A stretch of 64,000 bases of DNA from Verrucomicrobiota bacterium JB022 (GCA_030673845.1 JAUTCQ010000012.1:433218-497217), one strand, 5' to 3'; shown: positions 53,417-63,403, counted from the stretch's first letter. Notes: a model not told the origin generated them from the letters alone. Numbers and translations: made by a program.

Positions 53417-54169
53417 ATGAAATGGTTCTACGAGGTGGACGGTGAAGAATTCGGCCCGATTTCCTCCGAGGAAATTGTGGAGCGCATCATGAATGGCGAG
53501 GTCTCCGCCGATACGCTCGTCCGCCGCGAGGGCCAGGGTGCAGCCGTGCCGGCCGCCGAAACGGAGCTGGTCGAGTTTTTCGACGAAATGCCGGAAGTCT
53601 ACGACTCCACCGCCCGGAACTACGAAGATGCCGACCTGGCAGGCGACGCCTTTGCCGGGGCCGAGGATTTTGAAGAGCGTAGCCGGCACGACGACCCCCT
53701 GGAGGAGGAAGCCGAGGCCGCTCGCGACGACGAGTGGGCCGCGCTCGACGATGAGGAACTCGACATGACGGACGAAGAGCCCGAGCAGACGCCCACCCGC
53801 TCCAAGCCGAAGCCGCCGCCCGTGCTGCATAGCATCAGCTCCAAGGAGCCGGAAGAGGAGCCCGAGCCGGAAGAAAAGCCGGCCCCTGCACCGCGCAAGC
53901 CAGCGGCCCCGCCCCACCCCTTCGAAACCGTGCAGACGCCCACCACCCCGAGCGTCGAATCCATCCCGCACGCGCCTTTGCCTGCCACCCCCGCCCCGCA
54001 ATCGATCCAGGGCATCCAGCCGCCCCCGGGAGTCAAGGCCACCACGCCGCCCAAAGCAGCACCTGAGCCCGCGCCGGCCGCCAAGGGCGAAATGCCCACC
54101 TGGCTGATGCTGCTCGTCTCCGTGCTCATCGTAGCTGGCCTGATCGCCGTAGTGGCCCTTTTCCTGTAA
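53417..54169 (+). CDS. GYF-like domain protein with C-terminal membrane anchor
   Basis: About 250 residues. The N-terminal domain (KWFYEVDGEEFGPISSEEIV, GEVSADTLVRREGQ) matches the bacterial GYF_2 pattern, in which W-Y...G-P-x-s forms a peptide-binding face. A long acidic segment (about 40-125) and a Pro/Ala-rich linker follow. One transmembrane helix (TWLMLLVSVLIVAGLIAVVALFL) ends the protein, so it is tail-anchored with the GYF domain in the cytoplasm. I use the ATG at 53417; an in-frame TTG at 53408 is less likely. Partner and role are unknown. Confidence 0.87.
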   Translation: MKWFYEVDGEEFGPISSEEIVERIMNGEVSADTLVRREGQGAAVPAAETELVEFFDEMPEVYDSTARNYEDADLAGDAFAGAEDFEERSRHDDPLEEEAEAARDDEWAALDDEELDMTDEEPEQTPTRSKPKPPPVLHSISSKEPEEEPEPEEKPAPAPRKPAAPPHPFETVQTPTTPSVESIPHAPLPATPAPQSIQGIQPPPGVKATTPPKAAPEPAPAAKGEMPTWLMLLVSVLIVAGLIAVVALFL

Positions 54170-54172
54170 GTT

Positions 54173-54862
54173 TTGCGAGCCCCTACCGCGCAACTGAAGC
54201 TCGTCGTGTTTGATGCGGCGGGCACCCTCATTTTTCCGCACCCGAGCGTAGGCGAAGTCTACGCCGAGATCGCATCTGCCTATGGCGTGACCGTAGAGCC
54301 GAAGGCGGTTGAAACCCGGTTCGCGGATGCCTTCAAGCACCTGAGCCAGCAGCCTCGGCCCTCGCTAAACATTCGCGACGACCGCGACTTCTGGCGCCTG
54401 GTGGTGCGTGAGACCTTCGGCGGTCGCACGCCGCCCGCCGATTGCTTCGACGCGTTTTTCGAGGACTTGTGGCAAGCTTTCGCCACCGCCAAACGCTGGC
54501 GGCTACAGCATGGCACGCGCGATCTGCTGCACGACCTCAAGTCGCTCGGGCTCCGTGTCGCGCTGCTGAGCAATGCCGACGACCGCTTCCGCCAGGTGTT
54601 CCGCGAGCTGGACCTGCTGGACGCCTTCGACGGCTTCTTCCTCTCGGGCGAGATTGGCGCAGAAAAGCCTGCCCCAGCCGCGTTTGCAGCGGTGGAGCAG
54701 GCCATGGGCTTCGCAGGAGGAGAAATCCTGCACGTCGGGGACAGCGAGCGCGCCGATTACGCGGGAGCACTCGAGGCCGGCTGGCACGCCCTGCTGGTAA
54801 ACCCAGAGAGCGGCCTCGGCTACGTATGGTCGAAGGTCAAGACGCTGCTGGAGCTGCCTTGA
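54173..54862 (+). CDS. HAD-superfamily hydrolase with DxA motif
   Basis: 229 residues. Motif I is VVFDAAGTLI: the nucleophile Asp14 is present, but the second Asp of DxDxT is Ala16, as in phosphonatase-type or HDHD3-type members. Motif II is ALLSNADDR, Lys lies in GAEKPAPAAF, and motif IV is HVGDSERADYAGA. The start appears to be TTG at 54173, 3 bp after the previous stop, so it is likely coupled to the GYF gene. The substrate is not known. Its end overlaps the convergent DUF423 gene by 26 bp. Confidence 0.88.
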   Translation: MRAPTAQLKLVVFDAAGTLIFPHPSVGEVYAEIASAYGVTVEPKAVETRFADAFKHLSQQPRPSLNIRDDRDFWRLVVRETFGGRTPPADCFDAFFEDLWQAFATAKRWRLQHGTRDLLHDLKSLGLRVALLSNADDRFRQVFRELDLLDAFDGFFLSGEIGAEKPAPAAFAAVEQAMGFAGGEILHVGDSERADYAGALEAGWHALLVNPESGLGYVWSKVKTLLELP

Positions 54863-55220
54863 ACGCCCAGGGCAACAGTGCCCAGCCTGCGATAAAGGCC
54901 AGGCCGCCGATGGGCGTGATGGCGCCAAACCACCCCGGGGCACCGAAGCCCAGCAGGTAGAGGCTGCCGGAAAAAACGATCACCCCGAGGGTGAAGATGT
55001 AGCCCACCACCCGCAGGCGCGACGAGGGGCGCAACCCATCCGCCACCGCCAGCGCAAGCAGCGCTACCGCGTGGATGAGGTGGTATTGCGTGGCGGTATG
55101 CCAAGTGTCGAGGCGCTGCAGCTCGCGCAACTGCGGCTCGAGCGCGTGGGCACCAAACGCGCCCAGGGCAATGCCAAGCGCGCCGACGACGGCAGCAATC
55201 CAAGTGAGTCTACTCTGCAT
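54837..55220 (-). CDS. DUF423 family membrane protein (YgdD-like)
   Basis: 127 residues, four hydrophobic segments. GALGIALGAFGAHAL, TATQYHLIHAVALLAL, FSGSLYLLGFG and ITPIGGLAFIAGW are the conserved features of DUF423. The function is not established. It begins inside the last codons of the alpha-2-macroglobulin gene (11 bp overlap), so the two are transcribed together. Its 3' end overlaps the convergent HAD gene. Confidence 0.93.
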   Translation of the reverse strand: MQSRLTWIAAVVGALGIALGAFGAHALEPQLRELQRLDTWHTATQYHLIHAVALLALAVADGLRPSSRLRVVGYIFTLGVIVFSGSLYLLGFGAPGWFGAITPIGGLAFIAGWALLPWAFKAAPAAS

Positions 55221-58200
55221 CGGAGGTCTCCTTGTCGTTCACTTCGAAGGTGTGGTCGGCCGTGCCTGCCTCGATCGGCGGCACATACATGGCCGTGCCC
55301 TTGGTGGGCAGCGCGATAAACTCACCGGGGGCCTCCGCACGCAAGCGATAACGGATCTCCCAGATGCCGGTGGGCAGGCGCGGGATCATCAGAGCCACCT
55401 TGCGGTCGCGCAACTCCTGATAGACCCAGGCGGTGCGGCCGGTGTAGCGCTCGTCGTCGCCCGCGTTGGCCGGGGCGGTCGGGTCGAGCTCACGCGCTAC
55501 GAGATTGGCCCCGCTGAGCTGCTGGACGGTTTCGAGGCCGGCGGGCTTCGGGTCTTCGATCAACAGGTATTCGAGGTTGTTCTTGGCGTCGAGGCGCAGC
55601 AAGACGTCGATCCGGTCGCCCGAGGCCACGCGGTGGGGCTCGCCCAGCTTCAGGATCTGCTCCTTGAAGCCCTGCAAGAGGGTCGGCACGGCGGTAATCT
55701 GCAGATACTGGCGGTCGAGGAAGAGCTGGAAGCCGTAGGGCTTGAAGTCTTCCGGCCCCGCCTGATAGCTGGCAGACACGCGATAGTAGAGCGGCACCTC
55801 GCCCGCGCTGCGGCGGATGCGCAGCTGGTTTTCGCCCGGCTTGAGCGCCGCACGGGGCACGGTGTAGGTGCCTTGCTGGCCGAGCAGGTTGTTGAAGCTC
55901 AGCTCACCCTGCGCCACCGTTTGGCCGTTGACTTCCATGCTCCAGTTGCTGGAGACGTCCATCTCGCCCTCGATCAGGAGGTATTCGGTCAACGCCAAAA
56001 CCGAGATGGCGGTCGAGCGGGTGTTGGACCAGCGGGCGGCCTGACGGCTACGCACCAGCCAGTGCATGGCCGGATCGACCAAGGCATTGCCGGGATCGGC
56101 GTGCAGCATGGCCATCAGCGCCCAGGCGGTCGATTCTTCGCCGCTCTCATACCAGCGCCACCAGTCCTGCCGCTCGCCCCAATAGGCCACCGGGAGATCG
56201 TTGGCCCCTTGGGTCTGCGAGACGGGCAAGAGGATGCTCTGCGAAGGACTGGTATCGCGCTTCACGGTGTTGCGCAGCATACCGACCAGCGTCTCCGCCT
56301 CGCGCTCGAAGCCGAAGTCGACGGCGGCGAGGGCCAGATGGGCCAGCGTCTGCGGGCTGAGACGCTCGCGCTGATTGAAGAGGTTGAGGAAGGCACGGGC
56401 CTCAAAACGGCTGGGCTGGCCGGGCGTCTCGTTGGTCAGCGTGCGGTGGCGGGCGGAAAGGGCCTGCACGAGCCAAGCCTGCAGGGCGGGCTGCGATGAG
56501 GCCTCCATCAGGCGCATTTCGATGAACTGGCGGGCCTGTTCGAGCCGCTTTTCCTCGATCGCCAAGCCGGTTTGCTCGGCCAGCGTGAGGGCCCAGACGG
56601 CGTAGCCCGTCATGTAGACATCACTCTCACCGCCCGCGATCCACGGCCAGCTACCGTCGGCCAACTGGCTCTCGTAGAGGCGCTTGAGGCCTTGCTCGAT
56701 CACGGCATCCAAGTCCGGCAACCCGGTTTCGGATTCCTCGGGCACGAAATCCCACCCCATGCGCTCGGCCAAGGCGCGCTGCACCTGCTCGGGCTCGTAG
56801 CCGAGGTCGGTCAAGGCCTTGCGCACGACCAGCGCCGGGACAAAGCGGCTGAGCGTCTGCTCGGTGCAGCCATACGGGTAATTGACGAGGTAGGGCAGTG
56901 CTCCGAGCATCGAATCGGCAATGGTGGGCGAGACGCTGAAGCGCACTTGCGGGTCGGCCGCGTCGAGATTCTTGGGCAGCTGCAGCACGAGGTCGGTCAC
57001 GTTATGAGCCGTCCTCCCCGCCCAGGTCACCTGGCGATCCTGGAGCGGTTCGGCCACCGGCAGCTTCAGCTCGACCGCGTCGGCATAGAGCTGGCTGCGG
57101 GCGTCGAGCTTCACCGCGTATTCCCCCGCGGCGAGCGCCTTGGCCGACCAGTCGAGGCGACGGCTGTTGCGCGCCGGCACGGTGATCTTCTGGCGCGCCT
57201 CGCCCTTCAGTTGCAGGCCTTTAGGCACCTCGAGCACAACCGTTACGTCCAGCGGGCTGTAGGTGTTGTTGTTGAGCACGCCGCTGAGCACCACGTCGTC
57301 GCCCTCATAGAGGAAGCGGGGCATGTTGAGGCGCGCGATCAACGGCAGGCGCGTGGCAGTGCGCAGCTCGGCCTGCCCCACCCGGCTGCCGGTGTCGGCG
57401 CCGATGGTGGTGACGCGCCACTCGGTCAGGTTATCCGGCAGCTTGACGCTGACTTGCGCCTGCCCCTGCTCGTTGGTCACAACGCTCGGGCTCCAGTAGG
57501 CACTGAAACGGAAATCCTGCCGCAGTGCCGGGGTGGCGAGGTCTCCCGGGGAGGCCGTCGGTGCGCCTTGCGCCTTCATGTCCATCGCCATCATCGGTGC
57601 GGCTTCGGCCATGCCGCGGGCGGCCACACCACCAAACCCCTGCAGCTCGTAAATCTCCTCATCAGCCGGGGCGGGTGCGTCGTCATCATCGCCCAGCGGC
57701 TGATAAAAGGGGCGTTCCTGCACGCTGCTGCCGGTTTGGATGCGGTGCCAGCGTTTGTCCTGGTAAAAGGCTTTCTGGATGTCGGGCACCTCGTAACCGG
57801 GCAGCAGGCTGTCGAGCGAGGCATCTACCATCGCCAGCGAAAAGCTGCCGACGACGGGCTTGCCGCTCTGGTCCTTGACCGTGAGGTTGAGCCGCGCCTC
57901 GCTGCCGGGCGTATAGCCTTCCGCATCGGCCTCGACTTCTACGTCGAGGAACTGCGGGGTCGGCGGCACGACCAGCTCGACATAGTTCATGAAAAGCTCG
58001 CCGCCGCTGATCATCGAGGCTTCGAGGCCCGTGTTAGGAGCATCGGCGGCGGTGATGGGCAGGCTGAGCAGCTTGGCCCGACCGTCGAACTTCAGCACCT
58101 GATAGTCCTGGATCGAGTCGGCGCCGCGCACGAGCCACACGTGGCGGTTGGGCGTGGGCACCGTGATCAGCACCGGCAGCTTTTCGCCGATCTTGATCTC

Positions 58201-61086
58201 GCGCTCGTCCATGATGATCTCGACGCCGCCGGGGCGGTAGCCGATACGCACGTCGCCGGGCTGCGCCACCCAAAACGGGGAGTCTTGCGTCACGGAGAGG
58301 CCGCGGGCGCCGGGGCTGATCCACTGCAGGTTGTAATACCCCAGCTGTGGCGCCTTGAACTTGTGGGCGACCTTGCCGTCTTCGCCCGTCTCCAGCTCGA
58401 CGGATTCGACCTCTTCGGTCACGAAGCCCTCATCCTTCAGGCGGTAATCGCTCTGCGTGGCCCCGATCAAGGCGCGCTCCGGCAACTGACGCCACGATTC
58501 GCCGGAGATTTCGTTGCCCTTGCGACGATGGATGTAAACTTGACGCCAGCGTTCGCGCGTGAGGCGCAACTGGCCATGGATCGACACCGGCTGATCGTTG
58601 GCGTTGAGCGTCTCGACCGTAGCCACCACGTCGTCACCGGGCTGATAAAGGCGGTGTGCGGTCGAGAGCTGCACAAAGTAGGGCTGACGCGTCAGCTTGA
58701 GCGTACGCGTTTCGACGATCTCGCGCCGGGAGCGGTCCTGCACCCGCACCTCGACAGTGTAGAGCCAGTCTTGGTCGATGTCTTGCGGAGTTTCGAAAGA
58801 GAAAGTGGCGTGGCCGCGGGAGTCGGTCGTCAACTCGATGCGTTCGACGACTTCGGGCGGCTGCTGATGGTAGGCCGGGCGAGTCAGCGCGGGCTGAAGC
58901 CAGCGGGACTTTTCCATCGGCCAGAACCAGTGCACGTAGGGCTGGCGGCTGATCTGCACGACGGTAGCGGCGTCACCCACCGCGCCGCCGGAATAGTAGT
59001 CGACCTGAATTTCGCCCGGCACCTCCTGGCCTGGCTCCAGCAGCACCGCACCGTCCTTGCTCTGGCCGAGCTGCACGGCGACGCGGTATTCAGGAGCGCG
59101 AAACTCTTCCACGCGGAACAGCTCGTAGTAGCGGGCATAGCGGACGCCCTTTTGCAGGATGCGCACATTGTAGCTGCCGAGAGGGGCGTTGGCCGGGATC
59201 GGGTAATCGACCGCGCCAGCACCGAAACGGTCGAGCGCAAAGTCGCCTTTCTGGACCATCTCGCCCTGGGCGTCGTGGATCTCGTAGCTCAGCGTATCGC
59301 CTGCGGGGGTCGAGTAGCTGCCATCGGACTGGCGGAGGCGGGAAAGGATGCGCCAATGGGCCGTCTCGCCCGGGCGATAGAGCGGGCGCTCGGGGTAGAC
59401 GAAGTGCACCGGCTGGATCTCCGTGTCTTCCTGAAATACGTAACGGTATTGGTTGGCATGGGCCACGGCCTGCCGCGTTTCCTTCCGCGCGATGACGCGC
59501 CAGACGAGGAAGGAACGCTGCTCGGGGTTTTCGCGCATCTTCTCCGGGCGCTTCCACTCGGCAATGCCGTTGGTGCTGGTCACGGCCTTCAGTTGCTCTT
59601 TCAACACCGCGTCTTCGGCGGAGGTGCCGGGCTCAACCCAGCCCCAGCGCAGCTCCACGTTGGCCTCCGGCACCGGCGCACCGGTCTCGGCATCGGTCAC
59701 GAAGGCGAGAATACGGTCGGCATCGGCTTTGGTCACGATCACGAGGTCTGTCACGAGGATGCGGTCCTTGCGCACGAGGCCGCCGGCGGAGGCGACCACG
59801 ACGTAGGCCCCGCGCGGCAGCTCGACCGGCAGGCGCACCTGACGCGACACCTGGTAGTGCGGGCGCTCGGGCTTTTGGTCGAGCTTCTGGGTGTGGATGG
59901 CAGGGCCGGTCGGCTCCAGGCTGTTGTCGGAAAGCAGGTCGGTCGGGTAGACCTTGATCTCGGCGTTTTCGAGGTTGCGCCAGTTGAGGCCGAAGAAGAC
60001 CTCCGTCTCGGGGCGGAAGGTGTGGCGCACAAACACGTCGAGCTGCGGCTGCGTCAGGTCTTCGAGCTGATTTTGCGCCTGGCGATAGAAGCGCCCCTGC
60101 CCCTCCGGGTATTGGTCGAGCAACTGGCGCAGCAGCTCCACCGTGCGCTTGTAATCGGGCTCGAACTGGGTCTGGCCTTGCTCGTTGTAGCCGAGGTGGC
60201 CAAAGCTGGCATACCACTGGGCGAGTTCATAGAGCGCCTGCTCGTGGTAGGGCGACTTGCCCAACGCTACGACGGCCTGAAGCAGATCGCCTTGGCGGAG
60301 GCGCGCGGTGGTGTCTTGCTGGTTGCGCTGATACCACTCGGCAAGCAGGTATTGCGTGCGGGATTTTTCCTCGGGCGTGCGCGAGATCTTGACCGCGTTT
60401 TCCAGCCACTGGCGTTCGCCATACTGGCCGAACTCCCAGTCGAGGCCGCGATCCGAAGGGCTGGCAAGCGCGAGCACGAGGCGCAGGTATTCCTGGCGCG
60501 CAGGCTCCACCTCCGTCGAGGCGGCCCAATAGTCGAGGGCCAGGCGAAAGTGGCGGCGAGGGGCCCGCCAATGGCGGCTGGATTCATCATAAACCCGATT
60601 GGGGGCCTTCAGCGCGGCGTAGCCCAACAGCTCGTGCACGCGGGCCCAAAGCGGCTCCGGTCGGCTGCCGTCGGAGGGTTGCAGCTCTTCGGCCAGCGAG
60701 CGCAAATCGGCCTGCATCTTCTCGAAGCGGTTGGCGTCGACAGGGTCGTTGACGTCCAGCGTGCGGAAGAGCGCCATCGCATAAAGATAGCGGGCCGTGG
60801 GCGGTGCCTTCTGCCCTTCGCCCAGGCGCGAAAAAGTGGCGTCGAGCTGGTCGCGCGCGTCGGCGTAGAGCCCCCGATCAATCGCATCGCGCGCCGTCGC
60901 AATCACGGCATCGAAGTCGATCTCGGCCGCCGGCACCGGCACGACGCGCGGCGCGGGCACCGAAGTGGAGGCGGCAGACTCGGCGTCCTGCGCGTTCAGG
61001 GCAGGAGTGGCTGCGGTCAGCAGCCCAAGCAAACTGACACGCCAGAAAATCTTAGGGAAGAGGTGGCGATGGCACATAAAAAGCAC
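55210..61086 (-). CDS. Thioester alpha-2-macroglobulin family protein
   Basis: 1958 residues (an ATG at 61077 is an alternative start). A signal peptide (FWRVSLLGLLTAATPALNAQ) is followed by a TPR-like helical N-terminal region (~50-330) and macroglobulin MG domains (VYPERPLYRPGETAHWRILS). A bait-like region near residues 1140-1180 is rich in Met, Ala and acid residues. The A2M/thioester domain has YPYGCTEQ with Cys1407 and the Gln two residues after Thr. The thioester would trap proteases in the periplasm. No penicillin-binding protein 1C gene sits beside it, unlike many bacterial A2M loci. Close to a DUF423 gene and divergent from dsbD. Confidence 0.92.
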   Translation of the reverse strand: MLFMCHRHLFPKIFWRVSLLGLLTAATPALNAQDAESAASTSVPAPRVVPVPAAEIDFDAVIATARDAIDRGLYADARDQLDATFSRLGEGQKAPPTARYLYAMALFRTLDVNDPVDANRFEKMQADLRSLAEELQPSDGSRPEPLWARVHELLGYAALKAPNRVYDESSRHWRAPRRHFRLALDYWAASTEVEPARQEYLRLVLALASPSDRGLDWEFGQYGERQWLENAVKISRTPEEKSRTQYLLAEWYQRNQQDTTARLRQGDLLQAVVALGKSPYHEQALYELAQWYASFGHLGYNEQGQTQFEPDYKRTVELLRQLLDQYPEGQGRFYRQAQNQLEDLTQPQLDVFVRHTFRPETEVFFGLNWRNLENAEIKVYPTDLLSDNSLEPTGPAIHTQKLDQKPERPHYQVSRQVRLPVELPRGAYVVVASAGGLVRKDRILVTDLVIVTKADADRILAFVTDAETGAPVPEANVELRWGWVEPGTSAEDAVLKEQLKAVTSTNGIAEWKRPEKMRENPEQRSFLVWRVIARKETRQAVAHANQYRYVFQEDTEIQPVHFVYPERPLYRPGETAHWRILSRLRQSDGSYSTPAGDTLSYEIHDAQGEMVQKGDFALDRFGAGAVDYPIPANAPLGSYNVRILQKGVRYARYYELFRVEEFRAPEYRVAVQLGQSKDGAVLLEPGQEVPGEIQVDYYSGGAVGDAATVVQISRQPYVHWFWPMEKSRWLQPALTRPAYHQQPPEVVERIELTTDSRGHATFSFETPQDIDQDWLYTVEVRVQDRSRREIVETRTLKLTRQPYFVQLSTAHRLYQPGDDVVATVETLNANDQPVSIHGQLRLTRERWRQVYIHRRKGNEISGESWRQLPERALIGATQSDYRLKDEGFVTEEVESVELETGEDGKVAHKFKAPQLGYYNLQWISPGARGLSVTQDSPFWVAQPGDVRIGYRPGGVEIIMDEREIKIGEKLPVLITVPTPNRHVWLVRGADSIQDYQVLKFDGRAKLLSLPITAADAPNTGLEASMISGGELFMNYVELVVPPTPQFLDVEVEADAEGYTPGSEARLNLTVKDQSGKPVVGSFSLAMVDASLDSLLPGYEVPDIQKAFYQDKRWHRIQTGSSVQERPFYQPLGDDDDAPAPADEEIYELQGFGGVAARGMAEAAPMMAMDMKAQGAPTASPGDLATPALRQDFRFSAYWSPSVVTNEQGQAQVSVKLPDNLTEWRVTTIGADTGSRVGQAELRTATRLPLIARLNMPRFLYEGDDVVLSGVLNNNTYSPLDVTVVLEVPKGLQLKGEARQKITVPARNSRRLDWSAKALAAGEYAVKLDARSQLYADAVELKLPVAEPLQDRQVTWAGRTAHNVTDLVLQLPKNLDAADPQVRFSVSPTIADSMLGALPYLVNYPYGCTEQTLSRFVPALVVRKALTDLGYEPEQVQRALAERMGWDFVPEESETGLPDLDAVIEQGLKRLYESQLADGSWPWIAGGESDVYMTGYAVWALTLAEQTGLAIEEKRLEQARQFIEMRLMEASSQPALQAWLVQALSARHRTLTNETPGQPSRFEARAFLNLFNQRERLSPQTLAHLALAAVDFGFEREAETLVGMLRNTVKRDTSPSQSILLPVSQTQGANDLPVAYWGERQDWWRWYESGEESTAWALMAMLHADPGNALVDPAMHWLVRSRQAARWSNTRSTAISVLALTEYLLIEGEMDVSSNWSMEVNGQTVAQGELSFNNLLGQQGTYTVPRAALKPGENQLRIRRSAGEVPLYYRVSASYQAGPEDFKPYGFQLFLDRQYLQITAVPTLLQGFKEQILKLGEPHRVASGDRIDVLLRLDAKNNLEYLLIEDPKPAGLETVQQLSGANLVARELDPTAPANAGDDERYTGRTAWVYQELRDRKVALMIPRLPTGIWEIRYRLRAEAPGEFIALPTKGTAMYVPPIEAGTADHTFEVNDKETSDAE

Positions 61087-61224
61087 GTATGGTGATAAAC
61101 CGTAAACGCAGGCAGCGCGACTTTCTTAAAAAGAAATGCAAGTGTATCATCCCGTGACGGCGGCGCGAGTTTCGTTGACCGCAAGAAACTGGAATAAATC
61201 CCCAGATTCATCTTCATAGACAAT

Positions 61225-63372
61225 ATGCACTGGACGAAGGCCACCGCCCCCACCCTGCCTTGCTGGTTTTTGCTCGCCTGCCTCTTTGGGCTCGCGCAAC
61301 TCGCCGCCGCGCCTCTCAGCGACAGGAACCCCGTCAACGCGCGGCTGGTGGCCGAAGTCGAAGCCGTCCAGCCCGGCCAGCCCTTTACCGCCGCGCTGGA
61401 GCTGCAACACTACGACCACTGGCACACCTACTGGCGCAGCTCGCAGACCGGCTACGCCACGAGCCTCAACTGGAGCCTGCCCGAGGGCTGGCAAACCGGA
61501 GAGCTGCAATGGCCCGTGCCCATGGCGATGGATTTTGGCGGCCTGATCGAATACGTCTACGAAGGCACGGTGCTGCTGCCGGTGACAGTGACCCCGCCCG
61601 CCGACCTGCAGCCCGGCCAGACGGTGACACTGCGCGCCGAAGCGGGCTGGCTGATGTGCAAGGAGGTCTGCATCCCCGGCGATGCCGAGCTGGAGCTGAC
61701 GCTGCCCGTAGTCGCGAACACCCCGCCCGTTAACGAAGCGGTGGCGGGCCAACTGGAAGAAACCCGCACGCACTTGCCCAACGAGGCGCAGGCCGAGGTG
61801 GCCGCATGGCGCACGGGCGACACGGTGCAACTGTGGGTGCGCGGCAGCGACTTGCCCGAGCAGCTGTATTACTTTGACGGCCAGGCCTTTCTGGTCCCCA
61901 CGCTGCAGCCCACGGTGGTCGACACCGATCCGGCGGGCAAGCTGCTGAGCTTTTCCGTAGACCCGGCGGGCGTGGGCGAGGTCGACCGCCTCCAAGGCGT
62001 GCTGGGGCTGGGTAACGGTACCGAACAGCACCAGCAAGGCTGGTCGCTGGATGTGCCCCTCGGCACCGAACCACCGGCAGCCCTCGCGGGCGGAAGCGAA
62101 ATGGCCACGGCTGCCCCGGAGGACTCCATCGGCTTTGCGGCCGCCGTCGGGCTGGCCTTCGTCGGCGGCCTGATCCTCAACCTCATGCCCTGTGTATTCC
62201 CCGTGCTCGGCCTCAAGGTGATGGGCTTCGTCAGCCAGGCAGGCGAAGAGCGGAACAAGATCGTGCTGCATGGCCTCGTATTCACCGCTGGCGTGCTGAT
62301 CAGCTTCTGGGTCTTGGCAGGCGCACTGCTGGTGCTACGGGCGGGCGGCGAGAGCCTCGGCTGGGGCTTCCAACTACAGTCCCCAGTGTTCGTGTTCTTC
62401 CTCGCACTGTTCCTCTTCGCCTTTGCGCTCAACATGAGCGGCTTGTTTGAGGTGGGCCAGGGAGCGGTCGGCGTCGGCCAAGGGCTGCAACGCAAGAATG
62501 GCCTGCAGGGGTCGTTCTTCAGCGGCGTACTTGCCACGGTAGTCGCCACGCCCTGTGCGGCTCCGTTTCTGGCTCCGGCCCTGGGTAGCGCGTTGACGCT
62601 GCCGCCAGTACAGGCCTTGGCCGTATTTACGTCGATCGGTATCGGCCTCGCCCTGCCCTACCTGCTGCTGAGCGCGTTCCCGAACCTGATCAAGGTGCTG
62701 CCCAAGCCGGGCGCGTGGATGGAAGCGTTCAAGCAGGGCATGGCATTCCTGCTGTATGCCACCGTGGCTTTTCTGCTGTGGGTGCTCGCGGGCCAGTTGA
62801 CCGAAGACGCTGGCTACACGCCGGATGCCTTGCTTGCGGTGCTGTTTGCCCTCGTGGTGGTCGCCTTGGCCTTGTGGGGCTATGGGCGCTATGGAGCCTT
62901 CCACAAGCCGAAGAAGGTCCGCTACCCGGCCTATGGCGTCACGGCACTGTTGCTGCTCGGCGCCATCTTGCTTGCCTACCCGCAGCCCTCAATCGAAGGC
63001 GGCAGCGAAGACGCGCCTATCGTGGAATGGCAGAAGTGGGAGCCGGGCAAGGCCGAGCAACTCGCCGCCGAGGGCAAGATCGTCTATGTCGACTTCACCG
63101 CCCGCTGGTGCGTGACTTGCCAGACCAACAAGAAGCTCGTCTTCAATTCCGACGAGGTGCGCCGCCAGTTCGCGAACCGTGAAGTCGTGGCGCTGAAGGC
63201 CGACTGGACCAACGCCGACCCGCAGATCACTGAAGCACTCCAGTCGTTCGGCAAATCGGCCGTGCCCTTTAACGTGATCTACGGCCCCGGCCTCGATCAA
63301 CCGATGGCGCTGCCGGAGGTCTTGACGCCCGGGATCGTGCTCGACCGCCTGAACGAGATTCCACGTAGTTGA
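61225..63372 (+). CDS. dsbD: Thiol:disulfide interchange protein DsbD
   Basis: 715 residues. After a signal peptide (~1-28) an N-terminal domain carries Cys145 and Cys149 in LMCKEVC. About eight hydrophobic segments follow, with Cys323 (LMPCVFPVLG) and Cys444 (ATPCAAPFLAPAL). The C-terminal thioredoxin-like domain has WCVTC (Cys629/Cys632). All six redox cysteines are present, so it should pass electrons from cytoplasmic thioredoxin to periplasmic proteins. It shares the 138 bp gap at 61087-61224 with the divergent alpha-2-macroglobulin gene. Confidence 0.95.
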   Translation: MHWTKATAPTLPCWFLLACLFGLAQLAAAPLSDRNPVNARLVAEVEAVQPGQPFTAALELQHYDHWHTYWRSSQTGYATSLNWSLPEGWQTGELQWPVPMAMDFGGLIEYVYEGTVLLPVTVTPPADLQPGQTVTLRAEAGWLMCKEVCIPGDAELELTLPVVANTPPVNEAVAGQLEETRTHLPNEAQAEVAAWRTGDTVQLWVRGSDLPEQLYYFDGQAFLVPTLQPTVVDTDPAGKLLSFSVDPAGVGEVDRLQGVLGLGNGTEQHQQGWSLDVPLGTEPPAALAGGSEMATAAPEDSIGFAAAVGLAFVGGLILNLMPCVFPVLGLKVMGFVSQAGEERNKIVLHGLVFTAGVLISFWVLAGALLVLRAGGESLGWGFQLQSPVFVFFLALFLFAFALNMSGLFEVGQGAVGVGQGLQRKNGLQGSFFSGVLATVVATPCAAPFLAPALGSALTLPPVQALAVFTSIGIGLALPYLLLSAFPNLIKVLPKPGAWMEAFKQGMAFLLYATVAFLLWVLAGQLTEDAGYTPDALLAVLFALVVVALALWGYGRYGAFHKPKKVRYPAYGVTALLLLGAILLAYPQPSIEGGSEDAPIVEWQKWEPGKAEQLAAEGKIVYVDFTARWCVTCQTNKKLVFNSDEVRRQFANREVVALKADWTNADPQITEALQSFGKSAVPFNVIYGPGLDQPMALPEVLTPGIVLDRLNEIPRS

Positions 63373-63403
63373 CGAACGTTGTGAGCGTAGCCAAGATGCG
63401 GCG

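Noticed and set aside
56572-61095. Plus-strand frame of 1507 codons opposite the alpha-2-macroglobulin gene
   Set aside because: Antisense shadow; the minus strand carries signal peptide, MG domains and the thioester motif.
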